Of a stretch of 64,000 nucleotides of DNA, positions 35,465-45,302 are shown one piece after another. Each line of letters opens with the position of its first letter. Within the stretch, counting starts at the first letter, position 1. The translations under genes and the position numbers were made by a program. The stretch lies in assembly GCF_009497655.1 (NCBI RefSeq), contig NZ_CP023317.1:4059501-4123500 (forward strand), given 5' to 3'. Source of the stretch: Priestia megaterium (GTDB lineage: Bacteria; Bacillota; Bacilli; Bacillales; Bacillaceae_H). The notes beneath the pieces were generated by a model. The model was not told the origin of the DNA. It did no database searches and saw nothing but the letters and a program-made list of their open reading frames with translations.

Positions 35465-36479
35465 GTTCAACCACCTTTTTCGATTTCAATCGTTGTAATT
35501 GCGTGTATGCAGCACCTGATTCAATTGTTTCTAAAGCTACAGCTACTCCTTCTTCAAAAGTAGAAACGTTTCCGCTAACGTAAATAGCTGCAGCAGAGTT
35601 CAACACGACTGCATTTTTAGCAGTTACATTACTTTTATTTAAAAATAGCGATTCAATGAGCTCTGCACTCGATTTCGCGTCTTCTACCACCAAATCTTCA
35701 AGCTTCCCTCTCTGTAAGTGTACATCCTCTGGTGCAAGCGTATATTCTGTAATAACATTGCCTTGTACTTCTACAATATCCGTTACATCCGTGGCACTAA
35801 TTTCATCTAAACCATCTCTGCCGGCAACAAGCAGGACGTGATTAGCTCCCAGTACAACAAGCGCTTCTGCTAATTTTCGTGCAAGCTCAATAGAATAAAC
35901 GCCAATTACTTGCTTTGTGCAGTTAGTAGGGTTTGCTAACGGACCTAATGCATTAAAAACGGTTCTAAACCCTAATTCCTTTCGAGTAGCAGCAACGTGC
36001 TTCATAGCAGGGTGATAAAGCGGCGCAAATAAAAAGGACATGTTGAGGTCAGCCACCGCATTTTTCACTTCTTTTTCATTTCCTTGAATCCATATATCCA
36101 AATGTTCTAACACGTCTGCACTTCCGCTTTTAGAAGATACCGCGCGATTCCCATGTTTCGCAACCTTTACTCCAGCAGCAGATGCCACAATCGCACTAGC
36201 CGTTGAAATATTAAACGTAGAGGCGCCGTCTCCTCCCGTACCGCACGTATCTACTACGTTTAATTCGTCTAGAGAAATAGCATTCATATTGTTTTTCATA
36301 CCCCGGACAAAACCAACAATTTCATCGACGGTTTCTCCTCGGTACGTTAAAATGGTTAGCACGCTAGCAATTTGAGCTGCCGGGACTTTACCGTTCATAA
36401 TATCATTCATAATTTTTTCTGCTTCTTCCGCTGAAAGTGACTCCCCGCGCAAACACTTTTTCAACAATTCTTTAAACAT
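35454..36479 (-). CDS. trpD: Anthranilate phosphoribosyltransferase
   Basis: Joins anthranilate to PRPP, 341 aa. The PRPP-binding motif is [37 protein letters not shown] and [36 protein letters not shown] complete the family signature. ATG at 36479 with GGAGG 6 nt upstream overlaps the trpE stop by 8 nt. No glutamine-amidotransferase domain is present, so TrpG must come from elsewhere (shared PabA in B. subtilis). Confidence 0.96.
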   Translation of the reverse strand: MFKELLKKCLRGESLSAEEAEKIMNDIMNGKVPAAQIASVLTILTYRGETVDEIVGFVRGMKNNMNAISLDELNVVDTCGTGGDGASTFNISTASAIVASAAGVKVAKHGNRAVSSKSGSADVLEHLDIWIQGNEKEVKNAVADLNMSFLFAPLYHPAMKHVAATRKELGFRTVFNALGPLANPTNCTKQVIGVYSIELARKLAEALVVLGANHVLLVAGRDGLDEISATDVTDIVEVQGNVITEYTLAPEDVHLQRGKLEDLVVEDAKSSAELIESLFLNKSNVTAKNAVVLNSAAAIYVSGNVSTFEEGVAVALETIESGAAYTQLQRLKSKKVVEHAQ

Positions 36480-37986
36480 ATACATCCTCCTTTTTATCGT
36501 AGATGTCTTGAGCTAATTGAATTGTTTTAATTAAAGCGCTAGCTTTATTGCGGGTTTCTTTCCACTCAAGCTCCGGTTTTGAGTCAGCAACCACTCCTGC
36601 TCCGGCCTGTATATAAGCGGTTTGGTCTTTCAAAAGAATGGTACGAATTGCAATGCACGAATCAATGTTTCCATCAAATCCGAGATATGCTACGGTTCCT
36701 GCATATACATTTCGCGCAACTGGTTCAATTTCATTTAAGATTTGCATCGCCCGCACTTTTGGAGCGCCAGATACAGTACCCGCTGGAAATGCAGAAAGCA
36801 GCGCATCAATAGGATGTACTTTTTCATCTAGGCGTCCTGTCACTTTAGAAATCAAGTGCATGACGTGCGAAAAATTAACCTGCTGCATTAATACCGGCGT
36901 TTGGACACTTCCATACTGTGCAACTCGGCCGATGTCATTTCTTGCTAAGTCCACGAGCATATAGTGTTCTGCCCGCTCTTTTTCATCGCTAATTAAGTCT
37001 TCATACAAGCGCGCATCTTCTTCTGCATCTCTGCCGCGTCTTCTCGTTCCTGCAATTGGATGAATTTCTAAATGACCGTTTTCAATTTGAATCAACCGCT
37101 CAGGGGAACTTCCAATCAATTCCACTCCCTTTACTTTCACGTAAAATAAATAAGGAGATGGATTAACTAATCGCAATACTCTGTAAATATCAAATCCAGC
37201 TACGGTCGTATCAATTTGAAATCTCTGCGACAATACGGCTTGAAAAACATCTCCGCTTTTAATGTATTCCTTAATTTTTTCCACATCTTGCACAAATTTA
37301 TCTTTTTGGTATGACGATGTCACGCCTTCAAAGCTAACTTCGCGCTGCTCGCTTTCAAACATCATTGGCTTTTCTTTCACCGTCTGCGCTATTCTTTCAA
37401 CATATCGATTGATCTCTGCTAGAGCTTCATCATGTTTTTCTTTTTTCTGCTGTTCTTTATCTTTCTCATCAAGCTGAATGTAGTGAATCACCATAAGCTC
37501 TTTTGTTTGGTGATTATAAGCGAGCATCGTTTGACAATAGATAAAGTGAAAAGTAGGCATGTTCAAATCGTTTTGGGCATGTACGTTTACTTTTTCAATT
37601 TGCGATACTGCGTCGTAGCTGATAAATCCTACTGCTCCTCCTTTAAAAGGAAGTGCAAGATCTGGTACTTTCACTTTCAGCTCTTGCTGAATTTTACAAA
37701 ATACCTCTTTAAAGCTGTCTCCTTGCAGCACAGGTTGAAGCTGCTTGTTTTTTGCTAGATAGGTTCCGTTCTCTTCTTCTACATACAAAAATGGATTCAA
37801 GCCAATAAAAGAATAATTAGACCATGGTGATGATTCATCATTGCTTTCAAGTAAATATACAGCTTCATCTTTTACTTGCTGAAAAAGATCAACAGGTGTC
37901 ATGCTATCGATAAATATTTTTTTTATGATTGGAATGGTTAAATACTTTGTAGAGTCTTCTAAAAAAGAAGTATACGTGTTCGTCAT
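36472..37986 (-). CDS. trpE: Anthranilate synthase component I
   Basis: Makes anthranilate from chorismate with an amidotransferase partner not encoded here. 504 aa. The N-terminal regulatory region has LLESNDESSPWSNYSFIG, the type of tryptophan-binding LLES motif. The C-terminal chorismate-binding domain has GDVFQAVLSQRF, SPYLFYVKVKGVELIGSSPERLIQ, IAGTRRRGRD and PAGTVSGAPKVRAMQILNEIE. It is the first trp gene, preceded by a TRAP-type leader. GGAGG is 10 nt before ATG at 37986. Confidence 0.96.
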   Translation of the reverse strand: MTNTYTSFLEDSTKYLTIPIIKKIFIDSMTPVDLFQQVKDEAVYLLESNDESSPWSNYSFIGLNPFLYVEEENGTYLAKNKQLQPVLQGDSFKEVFCKIQQELKVKVPDLALPFKGGAVGFISYDAVSQIEKVNVHAQNDLNMPTFHFIYCQTMLAYNHQTKELMVIHYIQLDEKDKEQQKKEKHDEALAEINRYVERIAQTVKEKPMMFESEQREVSFEGVTSSYQKDKFVQDVEKIKEYIKSGDVFQAVLSQRFQIDTTVAGFDIYRVLRLVNPSPYLFYVKVKGVELIGSSPERLIQIENGHLEIHPIAGTRRRGRDAEEDARLYEDLISDEKERAEHYMLVDLARNDIGRVAQYGSVQTPVLMQQVNFSHVMHLISKVTGRLDEKVHPIDALLSAFPAGTVSGAPKVRAMQILNEIEPVARNVYAGTVAYLGFDGNIDSCIAIRTILLKDQTAYIQAGAGVVADSKPELEWKETRNKASALIKTIQLAQDIYDKKEDVYV

Positions 37987-38050
37987 ATCTTTCAATCCTC
38001 CATTTCATGGAGAATGAGAATAGATGAGGTTATATAAAAGAGGATATAAT

Positions 38051-38206
38051 AAATAAACCCAAAGACACATCAAAAATGGGCCTTTGGGTATACGAATGGT
38101 AAAATTCACTCAACTAAACTCTGCTCAACTGTCTCATTCTCGTCTACCCTAATCTCAACTAAACTGTCTATTGTTTTCTCATAACTAAAATCTCTAAACT
38201 AACTTG
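38051..38206 (-). promoter_or_regulatory. trp leader with TRAP-binding (G/U)AG triplets and terminator
   Basis: The trpE leader transcript carries about 15 GAG/UAG triplets between 38201 and 38109. A core from 38161 to 38109 has mostly 2-3-nt spacing: ten triplets plus one CAG. Downstream is an intrinsic terminator with a CCCAAAG/CTTTGGG stem (38058-38064 and 38082-38088) and a T-rich tail. In B. subtilis the TRAP 11-mer binds 11 such triplets and favours the terminator. mtrB (TRAP) is encoded about 7 kb away in this window. Confidence 0.88.
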
Positions 38207-38212
38207 TTACCA

Positions 38213-38242
38213 ATTGTAGTACGTTTCAAATTCATTTGTCAA
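38213..38242 (-). promoter_or_regulatory. Sigma-A promoter of the trp operon
   Basis: Perfect TTGACA (38242-38237), 18-nt spacer, TACAAT (38218-38213) on the minus strand, placing the start just before the triplet repeats. Confidence 0.8.
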
Positions 38243-38269
38243 CTACTATCTACTTGGCTTTTGAAGAAA

Positions 38270-39352
38270 CTACGCTTGAAGCTCTTCATTCAGCAGCTTA
38301 AGAATCACTTCATCTTCTACTTGTTGAACAAAAGGTTTTCCTATGCCTTCAAGCAGTACCATATGAACATTGCTTGATTTGGACTTCTTGTCTGCTTTCA
38401 TTCTCACGAGCAGCTTTTCAGCTGAAAGGTGGTTTGGAACAGACGTCTCATAGCCAAATTTTTCAAACCATTTCGCAATTTCAGCTACAGGGAACTCGCT
38501 TTTCCCAAGCGTATTGCTGACTTTCATAGCAAACAGCATCCCAATGGCTACGCCTTCTCCGTGACTGATTTGTCCATAGCCGCACTCTGCTTCGATCGCA
38601 TGACCTAACGTATGTCCAAAGTTCAGGTGAGCGCGAACGCCAGCTTCTGTCTCATCTTCTTTTACAACAGATGCTTTGACTAAAATACCGCTTTGAATAG
38701 CATAAATTAATTTTTCACCTTGTAAATCAGTCAGCGATTGTATATTTTGCTGAAGCCATTCATAAAATGCTTCATCGTGAATAAAAGCATGTTTAATCAC
38801 TTCTGCAAAACCGGAACGCCACTCTCTTTCAGGAAGCGTTTTAAGAAGATCAATGTCATAAACAACCGCTTCAGGCTGATAAAAAGCGCCAATCATATTT
38901 TTTCCAAGCTCATGATTAATGGCTACTTTACCGCCTACAGCACTATCGTGAGCAAGAAGCGTCGTTGGCACTTGAATAAACGAAACCCCTCTCATGTATG
39001 TAGCGGCTACAAATCCAGCTAAATCGCCAACTACCCCTCCGCCGAAAGCAATAACGAGCGCATTGCGGTCAAGCTGCTGCTCGAGTGCAAAAGTCTGACA
39101 ATCGTAGTAATGTTGAAATGACTTTGCGTGTTCACCGCTTGGTACTACGTATTTAGCCACTTTAAACTGCGTCTCAATCGCTTTTACAACCGCTTCTCCA
39201 TAATATGAATCTACAGCTGAATCAGTGATGATTAACACTGACGACAGATTAGGTTTTACACTCTCAATAATAGAAGGCAGCTTTTCAATTAATCCATTTC
39301 CTAAATAAAGAGGATATGTTTTGGATAAAGTTTGAATATCAATTTGCAACAT
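38270..39352 (-). CDS. aroB: 3-dehydroquinate synthase
   Basis: Second step of the shikimate pathway, converting DAHP to 3-dehydroquinate with NAD and a divalent metal. 360 aa. Visible: FGGGVVGDLAGFVAATYMRG (NAD loop), QVPTTLLAHDSAVGGKVAINH, AEVIKHAFIHD and HLNFGHTLGHAIE (metal histidines). The start ATG overlaps the aroC stop (TAATG). The chorismate mutase gene aroH, which follows aroB in B. subtilis, is missing; the trp leader begins within 30 bp. Confidence 0.96.
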   Translation of the reverse strand: MLQIDIQTLSKTYPLYLGNGLIEKLPSIIESVKPNLSSVLIITDSAVDSYYGEAVVKAIETQFKVAKYVVPSGEHAKSFQHYYDCQTFALEQQLDRNALVIAFGGGVVGDLAGFVAATYMRGVSFIQVPTTLLAHDSAVGGKVAINHELGKNMIGAFYQPEAVVYDIDLLKTLPEREWRSGFAEVIKHAFIHDEAFYEWLQQNIQSLTDLQGEKLIYAIQSGILVKASVVKEDETEAGVRAHLNFGHTLGHAIEAECGYGQISHGEGVAIGMLFAMKVSNTLGKSEFPVAEIAKWFEKFGYETSVPNHLSAEKLLVRMKADKKSKSSNVHMVLLEGIGKPFVQQVEDEVILKLLNEELQA

Positions 39353-40524
39353 TAAAACTCCCTCGCATGTACACGCATTTTCTCAATATTTTCAGCAATT
39401 AAATCAATTCGGTCTTGTCCAAACTGTTCGATTAGCGCATCAGCCAATTCCCAAGCTACAACGGCTTCTGCTACAACGCTTGCTGCCGGCACAGCACAGC
39501 TGTCTGAACGTTCGATGCTTGCCTCGAAGGCTTCTTTTGTTTCAATATCAACACTTTTTAACGGCTTGTAAAGCGTTGGAATAGGTTTCATTACACCGCG
39601 TACTACAATTGGCATACCTGTTGTCATGCCACCTTCAAAGCCGCCTAAGTTGTTTGTTTTACGGGTATATCCATTCTCTTCATCCCATAGAATTTCGTCA
39701 TGAACTTCGCTTCCTGGTCTGCGAGCCGCTTCAAATCCAATCCCAAACTCAACGCCTTTAAATGCATTAATGCTCATAACAGCTGCAGCAATCTTCGCAT
39801 CTAATTTACGATCGTAATGGACATAGCTGCCCACTCCTGCTGGCACGCCTTCAATAATAACTTCTACTACGCCTCCGATCGAATCGCCGTTTTTCTTAGC
39901 ATCATCGATTGCTTGCATCATGTCTTTCTCAACAGCTGAGTCAAAACATCTTACTGGAGAAGCTTCAGTGACTTCTTGAAGTTCCTCTAAGCTTTTGTAT
40001 TGAGGAGGATTTGCCTGTACGCCGCCAATTTCTAATACATGTCCAGCTACAGAAATCCCGAACTGAGCAAGGATTTGACGAGCCACAGCACCTGCTGCTA
40101 CCCTTACAGTTGTTTCACGAGCTGAAGAACGTTCTAATACATTTCTCATATCGCGATGACCATATTTAATAGCGCCGTTTAAATCGGCATGCCCTGGTCT
40201 TGGTCTTGAGATTTTACGCTTTACTTCTTCTGATTCTTCTTCAGAAATTGGCTCGATGCCCATAATTTTTGTCCAGTGTTTCCAGTCGTTATTTTCTACC
40301 GCTAACGTAATAGGAGATCCTAGCGTATAGCCGTGGCGAACACCGCTTAAAATTTCCGCTTGATCTTTTTCAATTTGCATACGTCTTCCGCGACCATGAC
40401 CTTTTTGTCTTCGCGCTAAATCTGTATTGATGTCTTCGGCTGTTAAAGGAAGTCCTGCGGGAACACCCTCTAAAATAGTAGTCAACTGTGGACCATGTGA
40501 TTCTCCTGCTGTTAAATATCGCAT
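39352..40524 (-). CDS. aroC: Chorismate synthase
   Basis: Last step of the shikimate pathway, FMN-dependent (aroF in B. subtilis). 390 aa. Motifs: [87 protein letters not shown] and [20 protein letters not shown]. It is the first gene of the aromatic supra-operon, with GGAGGTACGATT before the ATG. cheR lies 134 bp upstream with its own end. Confidence 0.97.
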   Translation of the reverse strand: MRYLTAGESHGPQLTTILEGVPAGLPLTAEDINTDLARRQKGHGRGRRMQIEKDQAEILSGVRHGYTLGSPITLAVENNDWKHWTKIMGIEPISEEESEEVKRKISRPRPGHADLNGAIKYGHRDMRNVLERSSARETTVRVAAGAVARQILAQFGISVAGHVLEIGGVQANPPQYKSLEELQEVTEASPVRCFDSAVEKDMMQAIDDAKKNGDSIGGVVEVIIEGVPAGVGSYVHYDRKLDAKIAAAVMSINAFKGVEFGIGFEAARRPGSEVHDEILWDEENGYTRKTNNLGGFEGGMTTGMPIVVRGVMKPIPTLYKPLKSVDIETKEAFEASIERSDSCAVPAASVVAEAVVAWELADALIEQFGQDRIDLIAENIEKMRVHAREF

Positions 40525-40658
40525 AATCGTACCTCCGCTTAATATGTATTATTCGTCAGAATTTTTCCATTTTTAAATATGACTATACCATACTATAACA
40601 TAAGAATATATAAAAAGTTTCACCTCAGCTTGTAAGAAATCGCTTCAGGTTATCTCAA

Positions 40659-41441
40659 TTAAATGGTCTTTACTTTTCTGTAAAAAAACGTATCAGCCGT
40701 TTCAAACCCATACTTTTGCGGAGTGAAAATCTGCTCTGTGCTCCCTACAAATAAGATGCCTCCAGGTGCTAAAGCTCTGCTAAACTTTTCATATAAAGCA
40801 TGCTTTGCTTCATCGGTAAAATAAATAAGCACGTTTCGACAAACAATCAAGTCAACGTTTTTAGGAAAAGAGTCTGACAGTAAGTTATGTTTTTGAAAAA
40901 TAACTGTTTTTTTGATTTTTTCATCTAATAAGTACCCGGTTCCTCTTTGTTGAAAGTACTTATTTTTCATCGAAACAGGCATTTCCTGAAGTGAACGTTC
41001 ATCATAAAAGCCTATTTTTGCTTTTTCTATCACTTTTTCATCCAGATCGGTCGCCAATATAGAAATACGCGAAAGCGGAAAAAATGTTGATAAAACCATC
41101 GCTAGTGTATACGGCTCTTCCCCTGTTGAACAGGCAGCGCTCCACACTTTCAGATCTGTTTTTCCTTTTACAAGAGTCGGTAAAATTTTTTGCTCCAATA
41201 TATCCCACCGCTGATAGTTGCGATAAAACTCTGACACGTTAATCGTCATCCGATCTAAAAACTCCTCAAGCAGTTCGTTGTTACTGTTCATTGCTCGATA
41301 ATATTCAAAAAAACTAGAAAAACCTTTTTTTTCATACAGCGAGGTGAGGCGGCGGTGCATTTGAGACTGCTTATATAGTGATAAATCAATGCCTGTTTTT
41401 GTTTTTATTTTCTCCACAAACGCGTCGTATTCATCTATCAT
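40659..41441 (-). CDS. cheR: Chemotaxis protein methyltransferase CheR
   Basis: Methylates glutamates on chemoreceptors for adaptation; cytoplasmic, SAM-dependent. 260 aa. A helical N-terminal domain (about residues 1-75, LYKQSQMHRRLTSLYEKKGFSSF) is followed by the catalytic domain with NVSEFYRNYQRWDIL, WSAACSTGEEPYTLAMVLS (SAM loop), ILATDLDEKVIEKA and VDLIVCRNVLIYF. It stands between aroC and ndk, as in B. subtilis. Confidence 0.94.
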   Translation of the reverse strand: MIDEYDAFVEKIKTKTGIDLSLYKQSQMHRRLTSLYEKKGFSSFFEYYRAMNSNNELLEEFLDRMTINVSEFYRNYQRWDILEQKILPTLVKGKTDLKVWSAACSTGEEPYTLAMVLSTFFPLSRISILATDLDEKVIEKAKIGFYDERSLQEMPVSMKNKYFQQRGTGYLLDEKIKKTVIFQKHNLLSDSFPKNVDLIVCRNVLIYFTDEAKHALYEKFSRALAPGGILFVGSTEQIFTPQKYGFETADTFFYRKVKTI

Positions 41442-41607
41442 TTTTGACTCTCCTTTCTCATTCCTATACGTTTATGTTAGACGTATAAAGAAATAAAACC
41501 TTTATATACGCTTATCTTCTTATTAATATATCGGAATACATTATGAAAATGTTTATGCGGGGAAATCTTTGCACTTAATAGCCTAGAAGCCTATTTATAC
41601 ACACAAT

Positions 41608-41640
41608 AAAAAAGACGAATGAAAATTCATTCGTCTTTTT
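41608..41640. terminator. Terminator between ndk and cheR
   Basis: A stem of about 14 bp (AAAAGACGAATGAA and its complement) with A/T tracts, downstream of ndk and usable on the minus strand. Confidence 0.85.
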
Positions 41641-41652
41641 GCGCTATCTAAA

Positions 41653-42102
41653 TTAGTAAATCCAAGCGTCTGCGTCTTTTTTATAGAAAGTCAGCTCTTC
41701 ACTTTCAAAGAATAAGCTGATTTCACGCTCCGCACTTTCTGGTGAATCTGAGCCGTGAATAATATTCTTATCCACAATCAGTCCATAATCACCTCGAATA
41801 GTCCCAGGAAGCGCTTCTTGAGGGTTAGTTTTCCCCACCATTTGACGTGATACTGAAATCACGTTTTCACCTTCCCATACCATAGCAAAAACTGGACCTG
41901 ATGTGATAAATTTCACTAACTCACCGAAGAAAGGTTTCTCTTTATGTTCACCATAGTGTGTTTCAGCTAATTCCTGCGAAATATGCATAAGCTTAGCTCC
42001 AACTAATTGAAAACCTTTTTTCTCAAAGCGAGAAATAACCTCACCAATAATGCTTCTTTGTACCCCGTCTGGTTTGACCATTAAAAACGTTTTTTGTATC
42101 AT
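41653..42102 (-). CDS. ndk: Nucleoside-diphosphate kinase
   Basis: Balances nucleoside triphosphate pools by gamma-phosphate transfer through a phosphohistidine. 149 aa. Visible: [49 protein letters not shown] and [16 protein letters not shown] with the catalytic histidine. ATG at 42102 is 6 nt after GGTGGAG. A promoter with an overlapping-downstream cre-like site is at 42145-42199. Confidence 0.97.
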   Translation of the reverse strand: MIQKTFLMVKPDGVQRSIIGEVISRFEKKGFQLVGAKLMHISQELAETHYGEHKEKPFFGELVKFITSGPVFAMVWEGENVISVSRQMVGKTNPQEALPGTIRGDYGLIVDKNIIHGSDSPESAEREISLFFESEELTFYKKDADAWIY

Positions 42103-42144
42103 TTTACTCTCCACCCCTGAAGTTCATGATATGTAAACAAGTTT

Positions 42145-42158
42145 TGAAAGCGCAATCA
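42145..42158. promoter_or_regulatory. Candidate cre site upstream of ndk
   Basis: TGAAAGCGCAATCA (plus strand) matches all fixed positions of the CcpA core TGNAANCGNWWNCA. It starts a few nt downstream of the predicted ndk transcription start, a position typical of repression. Confidence 0.55.
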
Positions 42159-42170
42159 CACCTCATGAAG

Positions 42171-42199
42171 ATATTAACATTGTTTCGAGCAGTTTACAA
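42171..42199 (-). promoter_or_regulatory. Sigma-A promoter of ndk
   Basis: TTGTAA (42199-42194), 17-nt spacer, TAATAT (42176-42171) on the minus strand, about 70 nt before the ndk start. Confidence 0.55.
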
Positions 42200-42217
42200 C
42201 TTATGAAAGTAAATAAA

Positions 42218-43183
42218 TCAAAATTTCCGTTTTCCAATGTACTTCGCAATTTGATGCAGCGTTTTTTTCGCCTTGTTTGGCGGCAGTTCTTCTAAAATGC
42301 TCATCGCTTTTTGCAGATAACGATCGCTCATCTCAAATGAACGTTCAATGGCGTTAGAAGATTTAATATCAGAAATAATTTCATCGATCAGCTCTTGCTC
42401 ATATTCCCTCTCGAAAAGCTGTTCTACTTTATCTCGAAACTCAGCATTTTCAATGGCATACAAAACTGGCAGCGTAATATTTCCTTGCAGTAAGTCGCTG
42501 CCAACTGGTTTCCCAAGCTGTTCTTCTGATGAGATAAAATCTAAAATGTCATCCGTAATTTGAAATGACATTCCCACGTAATATCCAAACCAAAATAAAC
42601 GTTTATGTATATCTTCAGGAGCTCCCGCTGCAATTGCGCCTAACTGACAGCTTGCAGCAATTAGCAGTGCCGTTTTACGTTTAATTCTACGCAGATACAC
42701 GCGTAAGTTTTGGTTTAGGTTGTATTTGTCCTTAATCTGTTCAATTTCACCGAGCGTTAATTCCACCATCGTATTAGATAAAATTTTATGTGCTTCCACA
42801 TCTTTAACCTCACTCATAACTTCAAGTGCACGAGCAAAGATGTAATCCCCTGTATACATAGCAATACGATTGTCCCATTTTGCCTTAATTGTTGGTTTTC
42901 CCCGTCGCTTATCAGCGTCATCAATAACATCATCATGAACAAGAGACGCCATATGAATCAGCTCAAGCGCTACTGCCACATGTTTGATTTGGTCGATATT
43001 GTAATGCCCAAATTTAGCTGCCAACAAAACAAATACAGGGCGAATTCGTTTCCCCCCTGCTTGTAAAAGGTGAAGAGAAGCATCTGTGATAAGTGTTTCA
43101 TCGGTATGAACAGTTTGTTCAAGTTCTTTCTCAATAAGGGTAATATCCGTATTCAAAAAAGCGTACATCATTTTTAGTTTCAT
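42218..43183 (-). CDS. hepT: Heptaprenyl diphosphate synthase component II
   Basis: Catalytic subunit making the C35 side chain of menaquinone-7, with HepS. 321 aa. The two aspartate-rich motifs are DDVIDD and DDILD. GGKRIRPVFVLLAAKFGHY, RRGKPTIKAKWDNRIAMYTGDYIFA and the C-terminal KYIGKRKF are typical. ATG at 43183 has AAGGTGA 5 nt upstream; the GTG three codons earlier has no room for a ribosome site. Confidence 0.96.
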   Translation of the reverse strand: MKLKMMYAFLNTDITLIEKELEQTVHTDETLITDASLHLLQAGGKRIRPVFVLLAAKFGHYNIDQIKHVAVALELIHMASLVHDDVIDDADKRRGKPTIKAKWDNRIAMYTGDYIFARALEVMSEVKDVEAHKILSNTMVELTLGEIEQIKDKYNLNQNLRVYLRRIKRKTALLIAASCQLGAIAAGAPEDIHKRLFWFGYYVGMSFQITDDILDFISSEEQLGKPVGSDLLQGNITLPVLYAIENAEFRDKVEQLFEREYEQELIDEIISDIKSSNAIERSFEMSDRYLQKAMSILEELPPNKAKKTLHQIAKYIGKRKF

Positions 43184-43264
43184 TGGACTCACCTTGCATT
43201 ATATATTCATTCTTTACTCCTTATCCTACAGGCTGTTGCACCTGTAGGACAAGCTTTTTCTCTT

Positions 43265-43969
43265 TTATCGTTTGTACCCTAGATGCATCGCCGCTACTCC
43301 ACCTGTGTAAGATTTCACTTCAACATCTGTCAAACCGGCTTCACGGAACATATCAGCCAATTGCTTTTGACCTGGAAAGTCCCTAGCTGACTCTTGAAGC
43401 CATGAATATTCATCATAGCTTTTAGCGACCATCTTTCCAAGCGCAGGCATAATATACTTAAAATAAAGCAAGTACATTTGTCGGTAACCAATCATCGTTG
43501 GCTGAGACGTTTCAAGGCAAACCACTTTTCCGCCAGGTTTCACGACGCGCTGCATTTCCTTTAAAACTTGAAGGTAATCGGGCACGTTGCGCAGTCCGAA
43601 TCCAATCGTTACATAGTCAAATGAATTATCTTCAAAAGGAAGCTCCATTGCATTGCCATGTAGTAAAGTAATATTTGAAAAAGGTGAGTTTTTTACTTTC
43701 TCTTCACCAATCTTTAGCATATTTTGACTAAAATCCAGGCCAACTGCCTCTCCTGTTTCTCCAACTGCTTCAGCCATAGCTAGCGTCCAATCCGCAGTTC
43801 CGCAACAAACATCTAAAGCTTTTGTTCCTTTTTGAACATTCATTCGCTTCATCGTATCTTTGCGCCATGCCTTATGACGCTGAAAACTAATAACAGAATT
43901 CATTTGATCATAATTTTTGTATATTTTTTCAAATACGCCATGGACACGCTGTTCTTTTGATTGCTGCAT
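43265..43969 (-). CDS. menG: Demethylmenaquinone methyltransferase
   Basis: SAM-dependent C-methylation, the last step of menaquinone synthesis (UbiE/MenH family). 234 aa. Visible: [43 protein letters not shown] (SAM loop), [27 protein letters not shown] and [28 protein letters not shown]. It lies between hepS and hepT, the conserved Bacillus order. Confidence 0.96.
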   Translation of the reverse strand: MQQSKEQRVHGVFEKIYKNYDQMNSVISFQRHKAWRKDTMKRMNVQKGTKALDVCCGTADWTLAMAEAVGETGEAVGLDFSQNMLKIGEEKVKNSPFSNITLLHGNAMELPFEDNSFDYVTIGFGLRNVPDYLQVLKEMQRVVKPGGKVVCLETSQPTMIGYRQMYLLYFKYIMPALGKMVAKSYDEYSWLQESARDFPGQKQLADMFREAGLTDVEVKSYTGGVAAMHLGYKR

Positions 43970-43973
43970 ATCT

Positions 43974-44768
43974 CTATCCTTCTCCTACGACATTTTTCAA
44001 CACTTCTAAGCTAGATGTAAGTTCATCTAAGTGCTCTCTTAAAAACTCATTCATCGCAAATTCACTTCGTAAGTACCCTCTAACAATATCTACAGACTGT
44101 TGAGTATACGAATAAAGGTATTCTTTTATTTGTTCTTGATTCATGCCAATTTGTTTGCAATAGTTTAGCAAGAGAGTAGGCTCTTTATGCTGTAATGACT
44201 TTAATTGCTTTAATATCCCATTCAAATACGCTGCATGTTTTAAAAGTTCTTTCCACTCTTCACGTTCAAAATAGTCACATAAGCATCTTACAAACGATGA
44301 TTCTGCTGCTAAAAAACTATTCATAACGTCGTGTGGATTAGTAGAGCGATTGTTATAAATGTGTATCTTAGCGATATTAATTTCTTTAATAGCAGATGCT
44401 ATAACTTTCATTAAATTCAGCTGGCTGCTTTGAGCTAAATAGTAATAGTACAGGCCGCTGTAATAATCTCCGGCCAAAACTACCAGCTGCCTCTCATGCA
44501 GCTTCCCTTCATTTCCGCTAACATTTTGAGTGGAGACTAGATCGTGGGTATCAAGTGCGGTTTGAACGAGCATCACAGATAGCACAGAGCTGTTCTTTTT
44601 TTCTTCTTCCATTGAAAGAGTATCTAAGAACGAACACATGTACAGTAATCTATTTTCATCAATACGCGGATGATGAATATATTTTTTTACATATGGATGA
44701 CTTAATTCAACATGAAGCTGTTCTTTCATGTTGGCCACAATATCATAGATGGTTTTTACGCTCATCAT
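43974..44768 (-). CDS. hepS: Heptaprenyl diphosphate synthase component I
   Basis: Non-catalytic, helical partner of HepT that sets product length. About 264 aa. It shows the family segments [33 protein letters not shown] and [17 protein letters not shown]. HepS diverges quickly, so position before menG-hepT supports the call. The start is slightly uncertain: ATG at 44768 has GGGAG 6 nt upstream; an open frame continues seven codons further. Confidence 0.9.
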   Translation of the reverse strand: MMSVKTIYDIVANMKEQLHVELSHPYVKKYIHHPRIDENRLLYMCSFLDTLSMEEEKKNSSVLSVMLVQTALDTHDLVSTQNVSGNEGKLHERQLVVLAGDYYSGLYYYYLAQSSQLNLMKVIASAIKEINIAKIHIYNNRSTNPHDVMNSFLAAESSFVRCLCDYFEREEWKELLKHAAYLNGILKQLKSLQHKEPTLLLNYCKQIGMNQEQIKEYLYSYTQQSVDIVRGYLRSEFAMNEFLREHLDELTSSLEVLKNVVGEG

Positions 44769-45020
44769 CCTTGTCTCCCTTTCCATCACTATTTGTTTAA
44801 AGTTCTTTTAACTCCAAATCGATAGTGTCAATTATAACATAATTACATTATAAAATATCCTTTAAATTCTTTTGAAGCTTTTTCACGGTTTAAATCCTTT
44901 AGCTGCTCATCCGCTTGAACACCGTTCATCTACATACCATCTTGATTTCTTAGACAGTAATTTAAGATATTGCTTTTAGTTTCACCATGTTTTTCCTGTT
45001 CTTATTCATTTATTTTAAAT

Positions 45021-45047
45021 ATAAATAAAAGCAGGAAAATCCCTGCT
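45021..45047 (-). terminator. Terminator of folE-mtrB
   Basis: A 6-bp stem AGCAGG/CCTGCT with a T-rich tail on the minus strand, overlapping the mtrB stop codon. Confidence 0.7.
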
Positions 45048-45277
45048 TATTTTTTCGTATCGGATTCAATTTCTCCGTGAACAGTCTGAACGACGGCTTT
45101 GCCACGAATTTTAATTGCGGATGTATGCTCAGTAAACTGCGCAATCATCACTTCGCCTTTATCTAGTTTTTCTGAATGATGAAATCGCGTATCTGCTCCT
45201 CGCGTTAAGCCAATTACGTTAACTCCATCTTCGACCGCTTTAATGACAATATACTCTGGCGTTCCTTTTTGTGTCAT
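45047..45277 (-). CDS. mtrB: Trp RNA-binding attenuation protein TRAP (MtrB)
   Basis: 76-aa protein that forms an 11-subunit ring, binds tryptophan and wraps trp leader RNA on (G/U)AG triplets. [55 protein letters not shown] is almost invariant in TRAP and contains the RNA-contacting Lys and Arg residues. ATG at 45277 has AAGGAG 8 nt upstream. It follows folE by 25 bp, as mtrA-mtrB in B. subtilis. Its target leader is at 38051-38206. Confidence 0.97.
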   Translation of the reverse strand: MTQKGTPEYIVIKAVEDGVNVIGLTRGADTRFHHSEKLDKGEVMIAQFTEHTSAIKIRGKAVVQTVHGEIESDTKK

Positions 45278-45302
45278 ATTCTCTTCTCCTTCATCATCCA
45301 CA

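Noticed and set aside
36638-36964. 108-codon plus-strand frame antisense to trpE
   Set aside because: Shadow of a conserved enzyme gene; no ribosome site.
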